Source: Pleurocapsa minor HA4230-MV1
GTDB taxonomy: Bacteria > Cyanobacteriota > Cyanobacteriia > Cyanobacteriales > Xenococcaceae
DNA length: 64,000 nucleotides
NCBI GenBank assembly: GCA_019359095.1
Contig: JAHHHZ010000036.1
Coordinates: forward strand, 434,001 to 498,000
Direction: 5' to 3'
Made by a program: the position numbers and the translations under genes. Positions 7,978 to 16,897 of the stretch are shown here, one piece after another. Within the stretch, counting starts at the first letter, position 1; every line of letters begins with the position of its first letter. Below the pieces are notes generated by a model. The model had not been told where the DNA came from, made no database searches, and was given only the letters and a program-made list of their open reading frames with translations.

Positions 7978-9126
7978 GTGGTTACAATCCCTCATCAATC
8001 AGCCTCTACAGTTCATGAGCATCATCATCATCATGAATCCGATCATAATCAAAACAATCGAGTAGCCGTATTATTAATGGGCTATGGCGAAGTAGAAAGT
8101 TATGCAGACTTTGCTAACTACAACGAACAGGCGCTCAATCTTTTGACGGCTAAATTTGCCCCCGTACCTACCTGGATTTATCCAGCGATCGCCAAATTAT
8201 TAGCAATTTTTGACCTTCACGAATGGAGTCATCAGCACAATAATTTTATTTCCCCCCACAACGCCATCTTTGAAGAGCAAAGAGTAGGTATTGAAAAAGA
8301 ACTTAAAGAAACCTGGGGTGAAAAGATAGCAGTCTTTAAAGCATTTAACTTCTGTGCGCCTCATTTACCCGAGCAGGTATTGGCTGAAATTAAAGAGCAA
8401 GGTTTTGAGAAGATTTTAATTTATCCTTTGCTAGTAGTTGATTCTATTTTCACTAGCGGTATTGCTGTCGAGCAGGTGAATAAAGCCTTGGCACAGCAAG
8501 CAGATGGAGATACTCATTGGTTAAAAAGTTCCCGTTACATTCCTTCCTTCTTCAACAAGCCAGAATATATTAATTTGATGGCGCAGATGGTGGAAGAAAA
8601 GATTGAAGCAGAGTTAGCTCAAGGGCATTTAGCTTCACAAATTGGGATCGTCTTAATGAATCATGGCTGTCCCCATAAAGCCAAAGGATTTACTTCAGGC
8701 ATTGATGAAAGTCAAGCTATGTATGAATTGGTTAGAGAAAAACTAATTGATAAATATCCGCTTATTTCTGTCGGCTGGCTCAACCACGACACGCCTCTAA
8801 TTGAGTGGACACAGCCCAACGCTAAGCTAGCTGCTCAAAATCTGATTGGGTTAGGAGCAACTTCGATTGTGATGATGCCCATTGGTTTTGCGACTGAAAA
8901 CCACGAAACTCTACTAGATGTAGATCATATTATCCATAGTCTTCAGCACAAGCATTCTGACGTTACTTTTATTCAGATGCCCTGCGTCAATAGCCATCCT
9001 GAATTTATGCACATGGCAGCGGAGTGGGCAAATCCTCAGATTGAAGCTTTATTAGGGGAATCTGGTAATACGGTAAATCCTCAGCTAGCTAAAACCCAAG
9101 CTACTCATCACCATCATCATCACTAA
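7978..9126 (+). CDS. Chelatase-like protein with histidine-rich ends
   Basis: The body resembles the ferrochelatase/CbiX chelatase superfamily: an N-terminal LLMGYGEVES, a central FNFCAPHLPEQV, and a second half with MNHGCPHKAKGFTSG and an IGFATENHETLLDVDH stretch carrying candidate metal-binding histidines. The ends are unusual. Residues 14-23 are a histidine-rich run (HEHHHHHESDH) and the protein terminates in six consecutive histidines (377-382). The start is a GTG with GGAAG a few bases upstream. It may insert or deliver a divalent metal, perhaps iron, into a tetrapyrrole; the exact substrate is uncertain. A menH-like gene follows on the same strand. Confidence 0.75.
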   Translation: MVTIPHQSASTVHEHHHHHESDHNQNNRVAVLLMGYGEVESYADFANYNEQALNLLTAKFAPVPTWIYPAIAKLLAIFDLHEWSHQHNNFISPHNAIFEEQRVGIEKELKETWGEKIAVFKAFNFCAPHLPEQVLAEIKEQGFEKILIYPLLVVDSIFTSGIAVEQVNKALAQQADGDTHWLKSSRYIPSFFNKPEYINLMAQMVEEKIEAELAQGHLASQIGIVLMNHGCPHKAKGFTSGIDESQAMYELVREKLIDKYPLISVGWLNHDTPLIEWTQPNAKLAAQNLIGLGATSIVMMPIGFATENHETLLDVDHIIHSLQHKHSDVTFIQMPCVNSHPEFMHMAAEWANPQIEALLGESGNTVNPQLAKTQATHHHHHH

Positions 9127-9143
9127 ACGTTCTGTGTGAATTA

Positions 9144-9171
9144 AGCTTTTAGCTTTTAGCTTTTAGCTTTT
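9144..9171. repeat. Heptamer tandem repeat (AGCTTTT), four copies
   Basis: Four perfect 7-bp units follow the segment ACGTTCTGTGTGAATTA (9127-9143). That segment resembles the terminal repeat of the element at 10056-10258, so this may be a one-ended or decayed copy of it. Confidence 0.8.
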
Positions 9172-9185
9172 AATTAAATAAAATA

Positions 9186-10004
9186 ATTAATAACTATCAA
9201 TTTCACTATGTCCTCAAAGGCGATCGCCATCAGCCGACGCTTTTATTTCTGCACGGTTTTATGGGAGACTGTCATGATTTTGATCGGGTTATTAATAACT
9301 TGTCAGGGTTTTGCTGTCTAGCTGTAGATTTACCTGGTCATGGTCAGACTATAGTAGAAGAGGATAGCGATTATCAGATGCCGAATGTTGCTCAAGCACT
9401 AATTAACTTATTAGTCGAGTTAAACATCAAGCAATGTATTCTAGTGGGTTATTCGATGGGAGGCAGAATTGCTCTTTATCTAGCTATTTATTTTCCTCAG
9501 TATTTTCCAGGAGTAATCTTAGAATCTGCTTCCCCAGGATTATCTAGTCAGTTAGAGCGCGATCGCCGTAGAGCAAAAGATTCAAAGCTGGCAGAGCAAC
9601 TAGAGTCATCAGATTTTGATTTTGCTAATTTTCTCCAACAATGGTACAGCAACCCGTTATTTGCATCCTTGAGAAAGCATCCTCATTATCCCCAGGCGAT
9701 CGCCAGAAGATTGTGTAACGATCCTAATCAGCTAGCCAAGTCCTTACGCTCGATCGGTTTAGGGACACAGCCTACACTATGGAAAAGTCTTCCAGAGATA
9801 CAGATTCCCCTGCTACTGATTGTGGGAGAGTTAGATCCCAAATTTATCAAGATTAACCAAGTAATGGCTAATTGTTGTCCGCAGGCTAGTTTGTACAGGA
9901 TCGATAATACTGGACACAATGTTCATTTTGAAGCTCCTTTGCAGTTCAGTAAACTGCTTAAATATTTTGCTACCAATTTGTCATTAACAGTAGACTTTAA
10001 TTAA
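9186..10004 (+). CDS. menH: MenH-like alpha/beta hydrolase (SHCHC synthase), non-canonical start
   Basis: It probably removes pyruvate from SEPHCHC to give SHCHC in phylloquinone synthesis. The fold is shown by LLFLHGFMGD, the nucleophile elbow VGYSMGG (serine near residue 90), an acid residue in LIVGELDP and the catalytic histidine in NTGHNVHFEAP. The first in-frame ATG (9261) lies inside the HGFMGD oxyanion motif and would delete a needed strand. Family-like sequence (NNYQFHYVL...) extends back to about 9186, where the codons are ATA-ATT-AAT with no ATG, GTG or TTG before the upstream stop at 9171. Either ATT is used as start or the start codon has been lost. Confidence 0.7.
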   Translation: MNNYQFHYVLKGDRHQPTLLFLHGFMGDCHDFDRVINNLSGFCCLAVDLPGHGQTIVEEDSDYQMPNVAQALINLLVELNIKQCILVGYSMGGRIALYLAIYFPQYFPGVILESASPGLSSQLERDRRRAKDSKLAEQLESSDFDFANFLQQWYSNPLFASLRKHPHYPQAIARRLCNDPNQLAKSLRSIGLGTQPTLWKSLPEIQIPLLLIVGELDPKFIKINQVMANCCPQASLYRIDNTGHNVHFEAPLQFSKLLKYFATNLSLTVDFN

Positions 10005-10055
10005 TAGATTAACTATCAGCAAACAAACCAAGTTGCTGATACTCGATATTAAAAA

Positions 10056-10258
10056 ACGTCTAGTGTGAATTAAAAATTAGAGTGATTTAGCTATAAGCTA
10101 TAAGCTCTCTAGTTGTATCTAAACCAAGCAATAGAAATGGGAGTTTTTTGACTTTGGTTGTAGCTCAAATCAGTTAATTTACGATATCTGTTCTTTTCTT
10201 CCAAAGGCTAAAAGCTAAAAGCTAGTTAATTTGAACGAAGCTGATTCACACTAAACGT
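10056..10258. mobile_element. MITE-like element with 16-bp terminal inverted repeats
   Basis: The left end (10056-10071, ACGTCTAGTGTGAATT) is the inverted match of the right end (10243-10258, GATTCACACTAAACGT) at 14 of 16 positions. Just inside, AGCTATAAGCTATAAGCT on the left faces AGGCTAAAAGCTAAAAGC on the right, which can also partly pair. There is no transposase or other open frame in the 203 bp. The rest of the 10005-10517 spacer shows no gene. Confidence 0.45.
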
Positions 10259-10517
10259 ATCTAATCAAATGACTCAATCTTGATTAAATAGCTAATTATG
10301 AGCGTTTTGTGTTTATTTTGCGCTAATTTTGCTTGCATTGTACAGAAGATTTTTTGACTCAAATAAGTTAAGATTCTCAGTAGTAACACATAAATATAAC
10401 AGTAACAAATATATCTCTATTCTTGAGCAGTGCCGATCCCTTGATAACTAGTTCAAGTGTTTTGCTCACTAAGGTAGAAAAAACATTTAACAAGATCAAT
10501 AATATTAATAATCTATA

Positions 10518-11960
10518 ATGAGTATTCAACCATCACTATCGTTGACGGAAATATCGGCTAATGGTTCGGCAGCCAAAACAATTTTGACCGAATTGTTTAG
10601 TAATTTGCGCGATGTTAAGACAGAAGAAGATATTCTACAAGCTGGAGTTAGCATTGTTCGTCAAGCTCTCAAATGCGATCGCGCTGTTGTCTATAGTATG
10701 CAAGCAGAATCCTACTGTAAAATCGTCGCCGAAGCAGTAACTCCTGGCTATACGCAAATTTTGGGTAGGACAATTAAAGATCCTTGCTTTGAGGCGGGCT
10801 ATATTGAAAAGTATAGTAAAGGTCGAGTGCGGGCAATTACTGATATTCATAAATCGGGAATCAATCCTTGTCATATTGAAAACCTGGAAAAAATTGAGGT
10901 TAAATCGAATTTGGTGGTGCCAATTGTCCGTCAGGATAACTCCTTATATGGATTATTGGTCATGCATCAATGTTCGAGAAGTAGAGAGTGGCAACAGTCG
11001 GAGGTAGAGTTTGTTCTTCATGTGTCTGGTTGGCTGATTGAAGAACTTGCTAAACATGAGTATTATTCGGCTTTAGAATTGCAGGTAAAAAATGCTAAGG
11101 AAGCTCGACAGCTAGTTACCACCGCAACACAACAAATTCATCGAGCCGTAAATAGTCAGGAAGCTTTACAGTTTGGGGTATTGCAAGCCAAGGAAATAAT
11201 TAATTGCGATCGCGTTGTAATCTATGGATTGCAAGAGGGAAATATGGGTAAAATTGTCGCCGAAGCTACTGCTCCTGCTTTAGCACCGATTTTAGGCAAT
11301 GTAATTAAAGATCCCTGTTTTGAATACCGTTACTCAGAGCAATACGAGAGTGGGCGAGTTCGGGCAACACCTAACGTTTTTGAAGCTGGCCTGAGCGAAT
11401 GCTACATTGATAGTCTTGCTAAAATAGGCGTCAGATCTAATTTGGTTGCAGGGATCAATTGGGACAACGGTAAGATTTTTGGTTTATTAGTAGCTCATCA
11501 ATGCTTCGATTTTAAAGATTGGCAGCCAGACGAAATTGAAAACTTTAAAGAGATCGCTTTCCATACTGGATTGTCTCTGTCAAAAGCGATCGTCAAAGAG
11601 CGCACTTATACAATTGAAACAGGGCTACATCAGCTAAGTCACGTCAAGGATACAGTTAATTTGGCGAAATCCAAGATCGAGCAGATTAAGCAGCCAATGC
11701 AGGATACTGGCAAAATTTTAGTTGAAATCAACAATCTTAATAAGCTGCTAGAACGAGAAATCGATCAGATTAATCAAAATGGCTTAGCGCAGACGAAAAA
11801 AGATACTAAGTTAATTCAGATTATTGCCCGCAAATTAATTTCAATCACCTCGAAAATTAAAAACTCTCTAACTACAGTTAATACTAGTAGTAATGAAGCA
11901 AAACTATTTCTAGATGAGGCGAGCGCTTATATTGATGGGAATCAATCTGAATTTGATTGA
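10518..11960 (+). CDS. Tandem GAF-domain protein, candidate cyanobacteriochrome without known output
   Basis: Two phytochrome-type GAF domains (about 38-175 and 205-345) are followed by a helical coiled-coil tail (about 360-475). GAF1 has DPCF (88-91) and CH (118-119); GAF2 has DPCF (265-268) and CY (295-296). DXCF plus a second cysteine followed by H is the hallmark of DXCF-type cyanobacteriochromes, which bind phycocyanobilin, so GAF1 in particular could be chromophorylated. Non-binding GAF domains of chemoreceptor-like proteins can keep the same residues, so this is not proven. No kinase, GGDEF or full methyl-accepting domain is present; the tail only resembles a shortened chemoreceptor-like coiled coil. 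Confidence 0.85.
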   Translation: MSIQPSLSLTEISANGSAAKTILTELFSNLRDVKTEEDILQAGVSIVRQALKCDRAVVYSMQAESYCKIVAEAVTPGYTQILGRTIKDPCFEAGYIEKYSKGRVRAITDIHKSGINPCHIENLEKIEVKSNLVVPIVRQDNSLYGLLVMHQCSRSREWQQSEVEFVLHVSGWLIEELAKHEYYSALELQVKNAKEARQLVTTATQQIHRAVNSQEALQFGVLQAKEIINCDRVVIYGLQEGNMGKIVAEATAPALAPILGNVIKDPCFEYRYSEQYESGRVRATPNVFEAGLSECYIDSLAKIGVRSNLVAGINWDNGKIFGLLVAHQCFDFKDWQPDEIENFKEIAFHTGLSLSKAIVKERTYTIETGLHQLSHVKDTVNLAKSKIEQIKQPMQDTGKILVEINNLNKLLEREIDQINQNGLAQTKKDTKLIQIIARKLISITSKIKNSLTTVNTSSNEAKLFLDEASAYIDGNQSEFD

Positions 11961-11985
11961 TTTTTAGTGATTTAAAACTAGAGAA

Positions 11986-13383
11986 TTATTTGGTGTTGTC
12001 TATAATCGCGATCGCTTTAAATTTAAAGCGATTAAAGATCTGGAGCAAACGGATTAAAAACAAGATGGCGGCGATCGCTAAGCCCAGAGACTGTCCAATC
12101 CATAAACCCTTTCCTCCCATACCGTAGTTAAAGCCCAAAATATAGCCTGTAGTTAAGCCAATCCCCCAAAAAGCAGGAATACTCAGTAGCACGGGAATCT
12201 GTGTGTCCTGGAGTCCCTGGAGTGCGCCATAAATAATTTTTTGCATCCCGTCGAGGATTAGTGCCACCACACCGATAGTCAGCATCGGCACAGCCATTGT
12301 AATTACGGCTAAATTAGCAGGATCTCTGAGGTCAAGATAGAGTCCGATAACTAATTGGGGAAAAATACAGATGGCGATCGCGATTATTAGATTAAATATC
12401 AATCCTAAGATAATACTGAGAGCAGTAGCTCGTTGAATACCAACCAGGTCATTTTTGCCTAAAGCTTGACCGACTCTGATGGTTGTAGCGTAAGAGATGC
12501 CCAAAGGAATCATAAAGATAATTACGATAGTTTGCAGTACTATTTGATGAGCAGCCAAAGTCTCTGTACCCAATGCACCCATAAGATAAGTAACCACGGC
12601 AAATAATCCTGACTCCAAGGCAATAAAAATGCCAATCGGTGTGCCAAGACGAATCAGCTTGAGGAAGATAACTGACTGAAATTGACCCAACTGAGCAAAA
12701 AGACGGTAGGTTTTAAGTCGTGGATGTCGGAGCAGATAGACTACCAGAGCCAAAAACATGAGCCAAAGGGTAATTACGCTGGCGATCGCTAAACCTGCAA
12801 TTTCTAAGCGGGGAAAACCAAACTTACCAAAAGCAAGTACATAGTTGCCCACAATATTACAGATCGTCCCCCCCATTACAATTAGCATCAAGGGACGAGC
12901 ATGAGATAAACCAGAGGCAACTCCTCGCAAGAGCATAAATCCCAAAATAGGAAAGCACCCCCAAGCCATGATGTCCAGATAAGTATCAGCCAGGGCAATG
13001 GTGACAGGATCTTGCCCCATGGCTAGTAATAGACGGTCTAGATTGGCAATAATTATGGCGAGGGGCATGGTTAAAATTATTACGAGATAAAATCCTTGGC
13101 TAGTAATGGTCGCAACTCGATGCTTTTTCTGCGCACCATCAGCCTCAGCAATTAGAGGCGTTACAGCCATGATTACTGCACCAACTACACTAGTTAAAGT
13201 CATAAAGGTAATGCTGGCAAGCCCTCCCGCAGCAAGGGTTGTCGCTCCTAAACGACCCATCATTAAAGTATCGACAAAACCGATGAGAGACTGAGCCACT
13301 TGGGCGCTAGCCAGAGGAATTACTAACTGGAGTAGTTTTTTGCTCTCCTGATAAATTGGACTGGTTTTTAAAGTCAAAAACAA
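11986..13383 (-). CDS. MATE family multidrug/metabolite efflux transporter
   Basis: A 12-helix inner-membrane antiporter of the NorM/MATE family that exports organic cations or metabolites using a Na+ or H+ gradient. Family marks are VDTLMMGRLGATTLAA near residues 35-52, a second-half counterpart around GLFAVVTYLMGALGTETLAAHQI, and the inter-lobe duplication expected of MATE proteins. Length (465) is normal. The chosen start is TTG: no ATG exists upstream before a stop, and the next ATG lies inside the first helix region. It is convergent with the GAF gene (25 bp between stops) and stands alone. Confidence 0.93.
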   Translation of the reverse strand: MFLTLKTSPIYQESKKLLQLVIPLASAQVAQSLIGFVDTLMMGRLGATTLAAGGLASITFMTLTSVVGAVIMAVTPLIAEADGAQKKHRVATITSQGFYLVIILTMPLAIIIANLDRLLLAMGQDPVTIALADTYLDIMAWGCFPILGFMLLRGVASGLSHARPLMLIVMGGTICNIVGNYVLAFGKFGFPRLEIAGLAIASVITLWLMFLALVVYLLRHPRLKTYRLFAQLGQFQSVIFLKLIRLGTPIGIFIALESGLFAVVTYLMGALGTETLAAHQIVLQTIVIIFMIPLGISYATTIRVGQALGKNDLVGIQRATALSIILGLIFNLIIAIAICIFPQLVIGLYLDLRDPANLAVITMAVPMLTIGVVALILDGMQKIIYGALQGLQDTQIPVLLSIPAFWGIGLTTGYILGFNYGMGGKGLWIGQSLGLAIAAILFLIRLLQIFNRFKFKAIAIIDNTK

Positions 13384-13527
13384 AACTACGTTATTTAAAA
13401 ATTCCCTGATATTTAAACTTATCTATAGACATAATCTATCGTGTTTATCGTATTCATTGTATTTTCTGAAACCACCTAAAAAAACTATAATAATCAGGCA
13501 AGATTTAACGATGCTGGAGAAACTCTT

Positions 13528-14523
13528 ATGGCGCGGATGTATTACGACGAGGATGCTAACCTAGATCTCTTAAAAGATAAAACGGTAGCAATTATCGGTT
13601 ATGGTTCTCAAGGACATGCTCACGCACTCAACTTAAAAGATAGCGGTGTTAATGTCATTGTAGGTTTATATCCTGGCAGTAAATCGAAAGCTACGGCAGA
13701 AGCAGACGGATTGAAAGTTCATCCTGTAGAAGATGCAGCTAAAGCAGCAGATCTAATTATGATTCTGCTACCAGATGAAGTCCAAAAACAAGTTTATACC
13801 GAACAGATTGCCCCACACCTTAGTGATGGTAAAATCTTAGCCTTTGCTCACGGGTTTAATATTCACTTCGGACAAATTGTCCCTCCTCAAGGTGTAGACG
13901 TAATGATGGTTGCGCCTAAAGGGCCAGGACATCTAGTTAGACGTACCTATACTCAAGGACAGGGTGTACCTTGCTTATTTGCAGTCTATCAAGACGCTAC
14001 AGGTCAGGCACGCGATCGCGCTATGGCTTATGCTAAAGGTGTCGGTGGTACTAGAGCAGGAATTTTAGAAACTTCCTTTAGAGAAGAAACTGAAACTGAT
14101 TTATTTGGTGAACAAGCGGTACTTTGTGGCGGTCTCAGCGCCTTAATCAAGACAGGTTTTGAAACTTTGGTCGAAGCTGGTTATCAGCCTGAATTAGCTT
14201 ATTTTGAATGTCTACATGAAGTTAAGCTGATCGTCGATTTAATCGTGGAAGGCGGGTTGGCTAAAATGCGTGATAGTATTTCCACTACAGCAGAATACGG
14301 CGACTATACTCGCGGCCCTAGAATCGTCAATGAACAAACCCGCGCTGAAATGCGTAAAATTCTGCGAGAAATTCAACAAGGAGATTTCGCCCGCGACTTT
14401 ATTTTAGAAAATCAAGCAGGTAAACCAGGATTTACGGCAACTCGTCGCTTAGAAGCAGAACATCCAATTGAAGAAGTGGGTAAAGATGTTCGCGCTCACT
14501 TTAGCTGGTTGAAAAATAATTAA
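13528..14523 (+). CDS. ilvC: Ketol-acid reductoisomerase (NADP+)
   Basis: It converts acetolactate or acetohydroxybutyrate to the dihydroxy acids of valine, leucine and isoleucine synthesis, in the cytoplasm. The Rossmann motif [10 protein letters not shown] is at about 25-34, followed by the phosphate-binding loop around LYPGSKSK. The catalytic magnesium ligands are in [14 protein letters not shown] and [14 protein letters not shown]. Length (331) marks a class I (short) enzyme. A clear Rho-independent terminator follows at 14566-14589, so the gene ends its own transcript. Confidence 0.98.
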   Translation: MARMYYDEDANLDLLKDKTVAIIGYGSQGHAHALNLKDSGVNVIVGLYPGSKSKATAEADGLKVHPVEDAAKAADLIMILLPDEVQKQVYTEQIAPHLSDGKILAFAHGFNIHFGQIVPPQGVDVMMVAPKGPGHLVRRTYTQGQGVPCLFAVYQDATGQARDRAMAYAKGVGGTRAGILETSFREETETDLFGEQAVLCGGLSALIKTGFETLVEAGYQPELAYFECLHEVKLIVDLIVEGGLAKMRDSISTTAEYGDYTRGPRIVNEQTRAEMRKILREIQQGDFARDFILENQAGKPGFTATRRLEAEHPIEEVGKDVRAHFSWLKNN

Positions 14524-14565
14524 GCTGAATTTTAGTTTGGTTTAGACTGATTAGTTATTAACATT

Positions 14566-14589
14566 AGGAGAGTTAGCTCTCCTTTTTTT
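14566..14589 (+). terminator. Rho-independent terminator of ilvC
   Basis: A 7-bp perfect stem (AGGAGAG / CTCTCCT) with a TTAG loop runs directly into a T tract, 42 bp after the ilvC stop codon. It is the clearest intrinsic terminator in the window. Confidence 0.93.
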
Positions 14590-14612
14590 GTATCATCCAC
14601 AGATAAAAAGTT

Positions 14613-15275
14613 ATGAGCAAAGAAAGTTTCGGACTAGATAATCGGCTATATGAATACTTACTTTCAGTATCCCTAAGAGAAGATGAGGTACTAGCTCAAT
14701 TACGTCAGGAAACTAGCCAACACAGCGCTAGTATTATGCAAATAGCCCCCGATCAGGGACAGTTTATGGCGTTGCTAGTCAAACTGTTAGGAGCTAAGAA
14801 AACTCTAGATATTGGCGTGTTTACAGGCTATAGCTCTTTAGTGGTGGCGCTGGCGTTACCTGAATCGGGAACAGTAATAGCTTGCGATCGCGATCCTCAA
14901 TGTACCGAGATTGCTCGTCGCTATTGGGAATTAGCAGGAGTAGCCCACAAGATCGATCTGCGTTTAGCACCCGCATTAGAGACCTTAGATCGGTTAATTG
15001 CCAATGGTGAAGCCGGTAGTTTTGACTTTGCCTTTATTGACGCTGATAAATCTAACTACTCTAACTATTATGAACGGGCTTTAACTCTGTTGCGTCCTGG
15101 AGGAATAGTGGCGATCGATAATGTCCTTTGGTTTGGTAGCGTTGTCGATCCTAAAGATACAGATAAAAGAACGGTTGCCATTCGGGAATTCAATCAAAAA
15201 CTCCATCAAGACAACCGAGTAGAAATTAGTATGCTGGCGATGGCCGATGGTCTAACCTTGGCACTTAAACAGTAA
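14613..15275 (+). CDS. Class I SAM-dependent O-methyltransferase (caffeoyl-CoA OMT type)
   Basis: A cytoplasmic methyltransferase of the catechol/caffeoyl-CoA O-methyltransferase family. The SAM site is visible in KTLDIGVFTGYSSLVVALALP (about 69-89), the acidic ribose contact in IACDRDP, and the metal-site acids in FDFAFIDADKSNY and IDNVLWFG. Length (220) is typical for the cation-dependent group. The substrate cannot be told; cyanobacterial relatives act on hydroxylated aromatics. The ATG lies just beyond the ilvC terminator, so the gene needs its own promoter. Confidence 0.93.
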   Translation: MSKESFGLDNRLYEYLLSVSLREDEVLAQLRQETSQHSASIMQIAPDQGQFMALLVKLLGAKKTLDIGVFTGYSSLVVALALPESGTVIACDRDPQCTEIARRYWELAGVAHKIDLRLAPALETLDRLIANGEAGSFDFAFIDADKSNYSNYYERALTLLRPGGIVAIDNVLWFGSVVDPKDTDKRTVAIREFNQKLHQDNRVEISMLAMADGLTLALKQ

Positions 15276-15311
15276 TTTTTTAATAATTGTTCAATATCAG
15301 CTCAGTAAACT

Positions 15312-15905
15312 TTATGGCAATGGCGGACTAGGAGGATTAGGCGGATTAGACGGATTAGAAAAGGGATCGATGGTGTCGGGTAAGCCAGGTAGAGCGCTAG
15401 TGCCAGGTAGAGCAGGATTAACTCCTGGAGTCGGCGCAACTTGTACTGGTTGAGAGCCTTCGGGTAGAGTGGCTAGCGCCACGCGATCGCCCCCCACATC
15501 CCGCAGAATATCTAAAACTTCAACGACTTCTCTGTAGGTCGAGTTTTTGGCAGCATACAAAGTCATCAAGCCATCAGGATTAGCCTGTCGGAATTTTTTA
15601 ATTTCCCACGACAAATCAGCGCGACTAACCAAAGTCTTATCAACGTATAGCTGACCAAGATCATCAATCGTCACAATTAAAATATTTTGCAACTGTGGCG
15701 TACCAGTTTTTGCTTGAGGCAAATCCAGACTAATTGCTTGTTGACGCGAAAAATTGACCGCAGCTAAGATAAAAAAGATCAAAATACAGAAAATAACGTC
15801 AATTAAGGGCAATATCTCAATATTTGCCCCACTTTGCTGGCTATCATCCTGCCAGAGATTCATCGATTTAATTGGTTTCGGCTGGTACTTTCGTTTACGA
15901 GTCAT
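15312..15905 (-). CDS. exbD: ExbD/TolR biopolymer transport protein
   Basis: Partner of the ExbB-like channel; together they use the proton gradient to energise an outer-membrane process. One membrane helix near residues 30-52 begins with the family motif LPLIDVIFCILIFF, whose aspartate is the proton-carrying residue. A periplasmic domain follows. The last 35 residues are an unusual Pro/Leu/Asn-rich tail (for example PSNPPNPPSPPLP) that is not part of the normal domain. It follows exbB by 22 bp on the same strand, so the two form an operon. No tonB or receptor gene is nearby. Confidence 0.93.
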   Translation of the reverse strand: MTRKRKYQPKPIKSMNLWQDDSQQSGANIEILPLIDVIFCILIFFILAAVNFSRQQAISLDLPQAKTGTPQLQNILIVTIDDLGQLYVDKTLVSRADLSWEIKKFRQANPDGLMTLYAAKNSTYREVVEVLDILRDVGGDRVALATLPEGSQPVQVAPTPGVNPALPGTSALPGLPDTIDPFSNPSNPPNPPSPPLP

Positions 15906-15927
15906 GTAAGTGATTACTGATTAGTGA

Positions 15928-16641
15928 TTACTGATTGGGGGATCGAAGATTAGGGGGTCTAATATCGACAAAGGAATATTCGTCTTTGCTAATAACGCCA
16001 GGGGTTTCGTCTTCTTGTAATTGTGACCAGCGATCGCGATACATAACTTCCAGACGGCTACCAGTGCGACGTAAGATTCTAATCTGATTTGCCCAAAAAG
16101 CCTGAAACATACGATAAAAGCTGAGGCTAACAATGGCGACTAGTAAACCTGCTGCCGTAGAGATCAATGATTCCCCAATCCCCATGGTTACTCCAGAAGC
16201 ATCTGCTGTACCTAAGTCACTGATTTTAATCGAACTTAAGGCTTGAATTAGTCCCCAAACTGTTCCAAATAAGCCTAACAAAGGAGAAAGAGCAATAATT
16301 GCCTCTAATACTTTGTCTCCCTTGCGCATCCGCGCTACTTGTTCTTCAGCAGCCGATTCTAGAGCGAGGTGAAACATATCAGGGTCAGGGTTAGATAGTA
16401 AAAAGGGAGAATAAACAAAACTTCCCAAGGGATGACTAATATGTTCCTGAGCAATTTTACCTACCAAATTCCAGTTGCGTTCGGCAGCTTCCATGATCTG
16501 ATTAAAAATTTTCTTTTCTTGGAAAACTACTCTTGACCAAAACCAGAGCCGTTCGAGGATAGTTGCAATAGATAGTACTGAAAGAAACAGCAGGGGATAC
16601 ATAGAAATACCGCCCTTATCAATAATTTCTAAAAAATTCAT
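15928..16641 (-). CDS. exbB: MotA/TolQ/ExbB proton channel protein
   Basis: Inner-membrane channel subunit that works with the ExbD-like protein encoded next. Three helices are evident: one near the N terminus (about 12-30, MYPLLFLSVLSIATILE) and two later ones in the conserved region LSPLLGLFGTVWGLIQAL and ESLISTAAGLLVAIVSL, which line the proton path. Length (237) is normal. It is the first gene of the exbB-exbD pair and has a 250-bp gene-free upstream spacer. Confidence 0.95.
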   Translation of the reverse strand: MNFLEIIDKGGISMYPLLFLSVLSIATILERLWFWSRVVFQEKKIFNQIMEAAERNWNLVGKIAQEHISHPLGSFVYSPFLLSNPDPDMFHLALESAAEEQVARMRKGDKVLEAIIALSPLLGLFGTVWGLIQALSSIKISDLGTADASGVTMGIGESLISTAAGLLVAIVSLSFYRMFQAFWANQIRILRRTGSRLEVMYRDRWSQLQEDETPGVISKDEYSFVDIRPPNLRSPNQ

Positions 16642-16897
16642 CTTACGCCAATTACCTCTTGATATAATTTTTAATTAAAATTACTTGAACAGTTTAAACA
16701 TTTTAGGTTATTCCAGTTTAAGTCCATAAATATAAATAACACAGGCTACACTAAAATCTTGGTTATCTAAAATTTTTCTAACATGGGTTTCGATTGATGT
16801 CTATAGTCAAGGAATTTGGTAATTTATCGTCAGCAACTTGATGTATTCTTTTGCATCTTAGACTACTATAATCTGCACTGTTAATAATTAATTGCCA

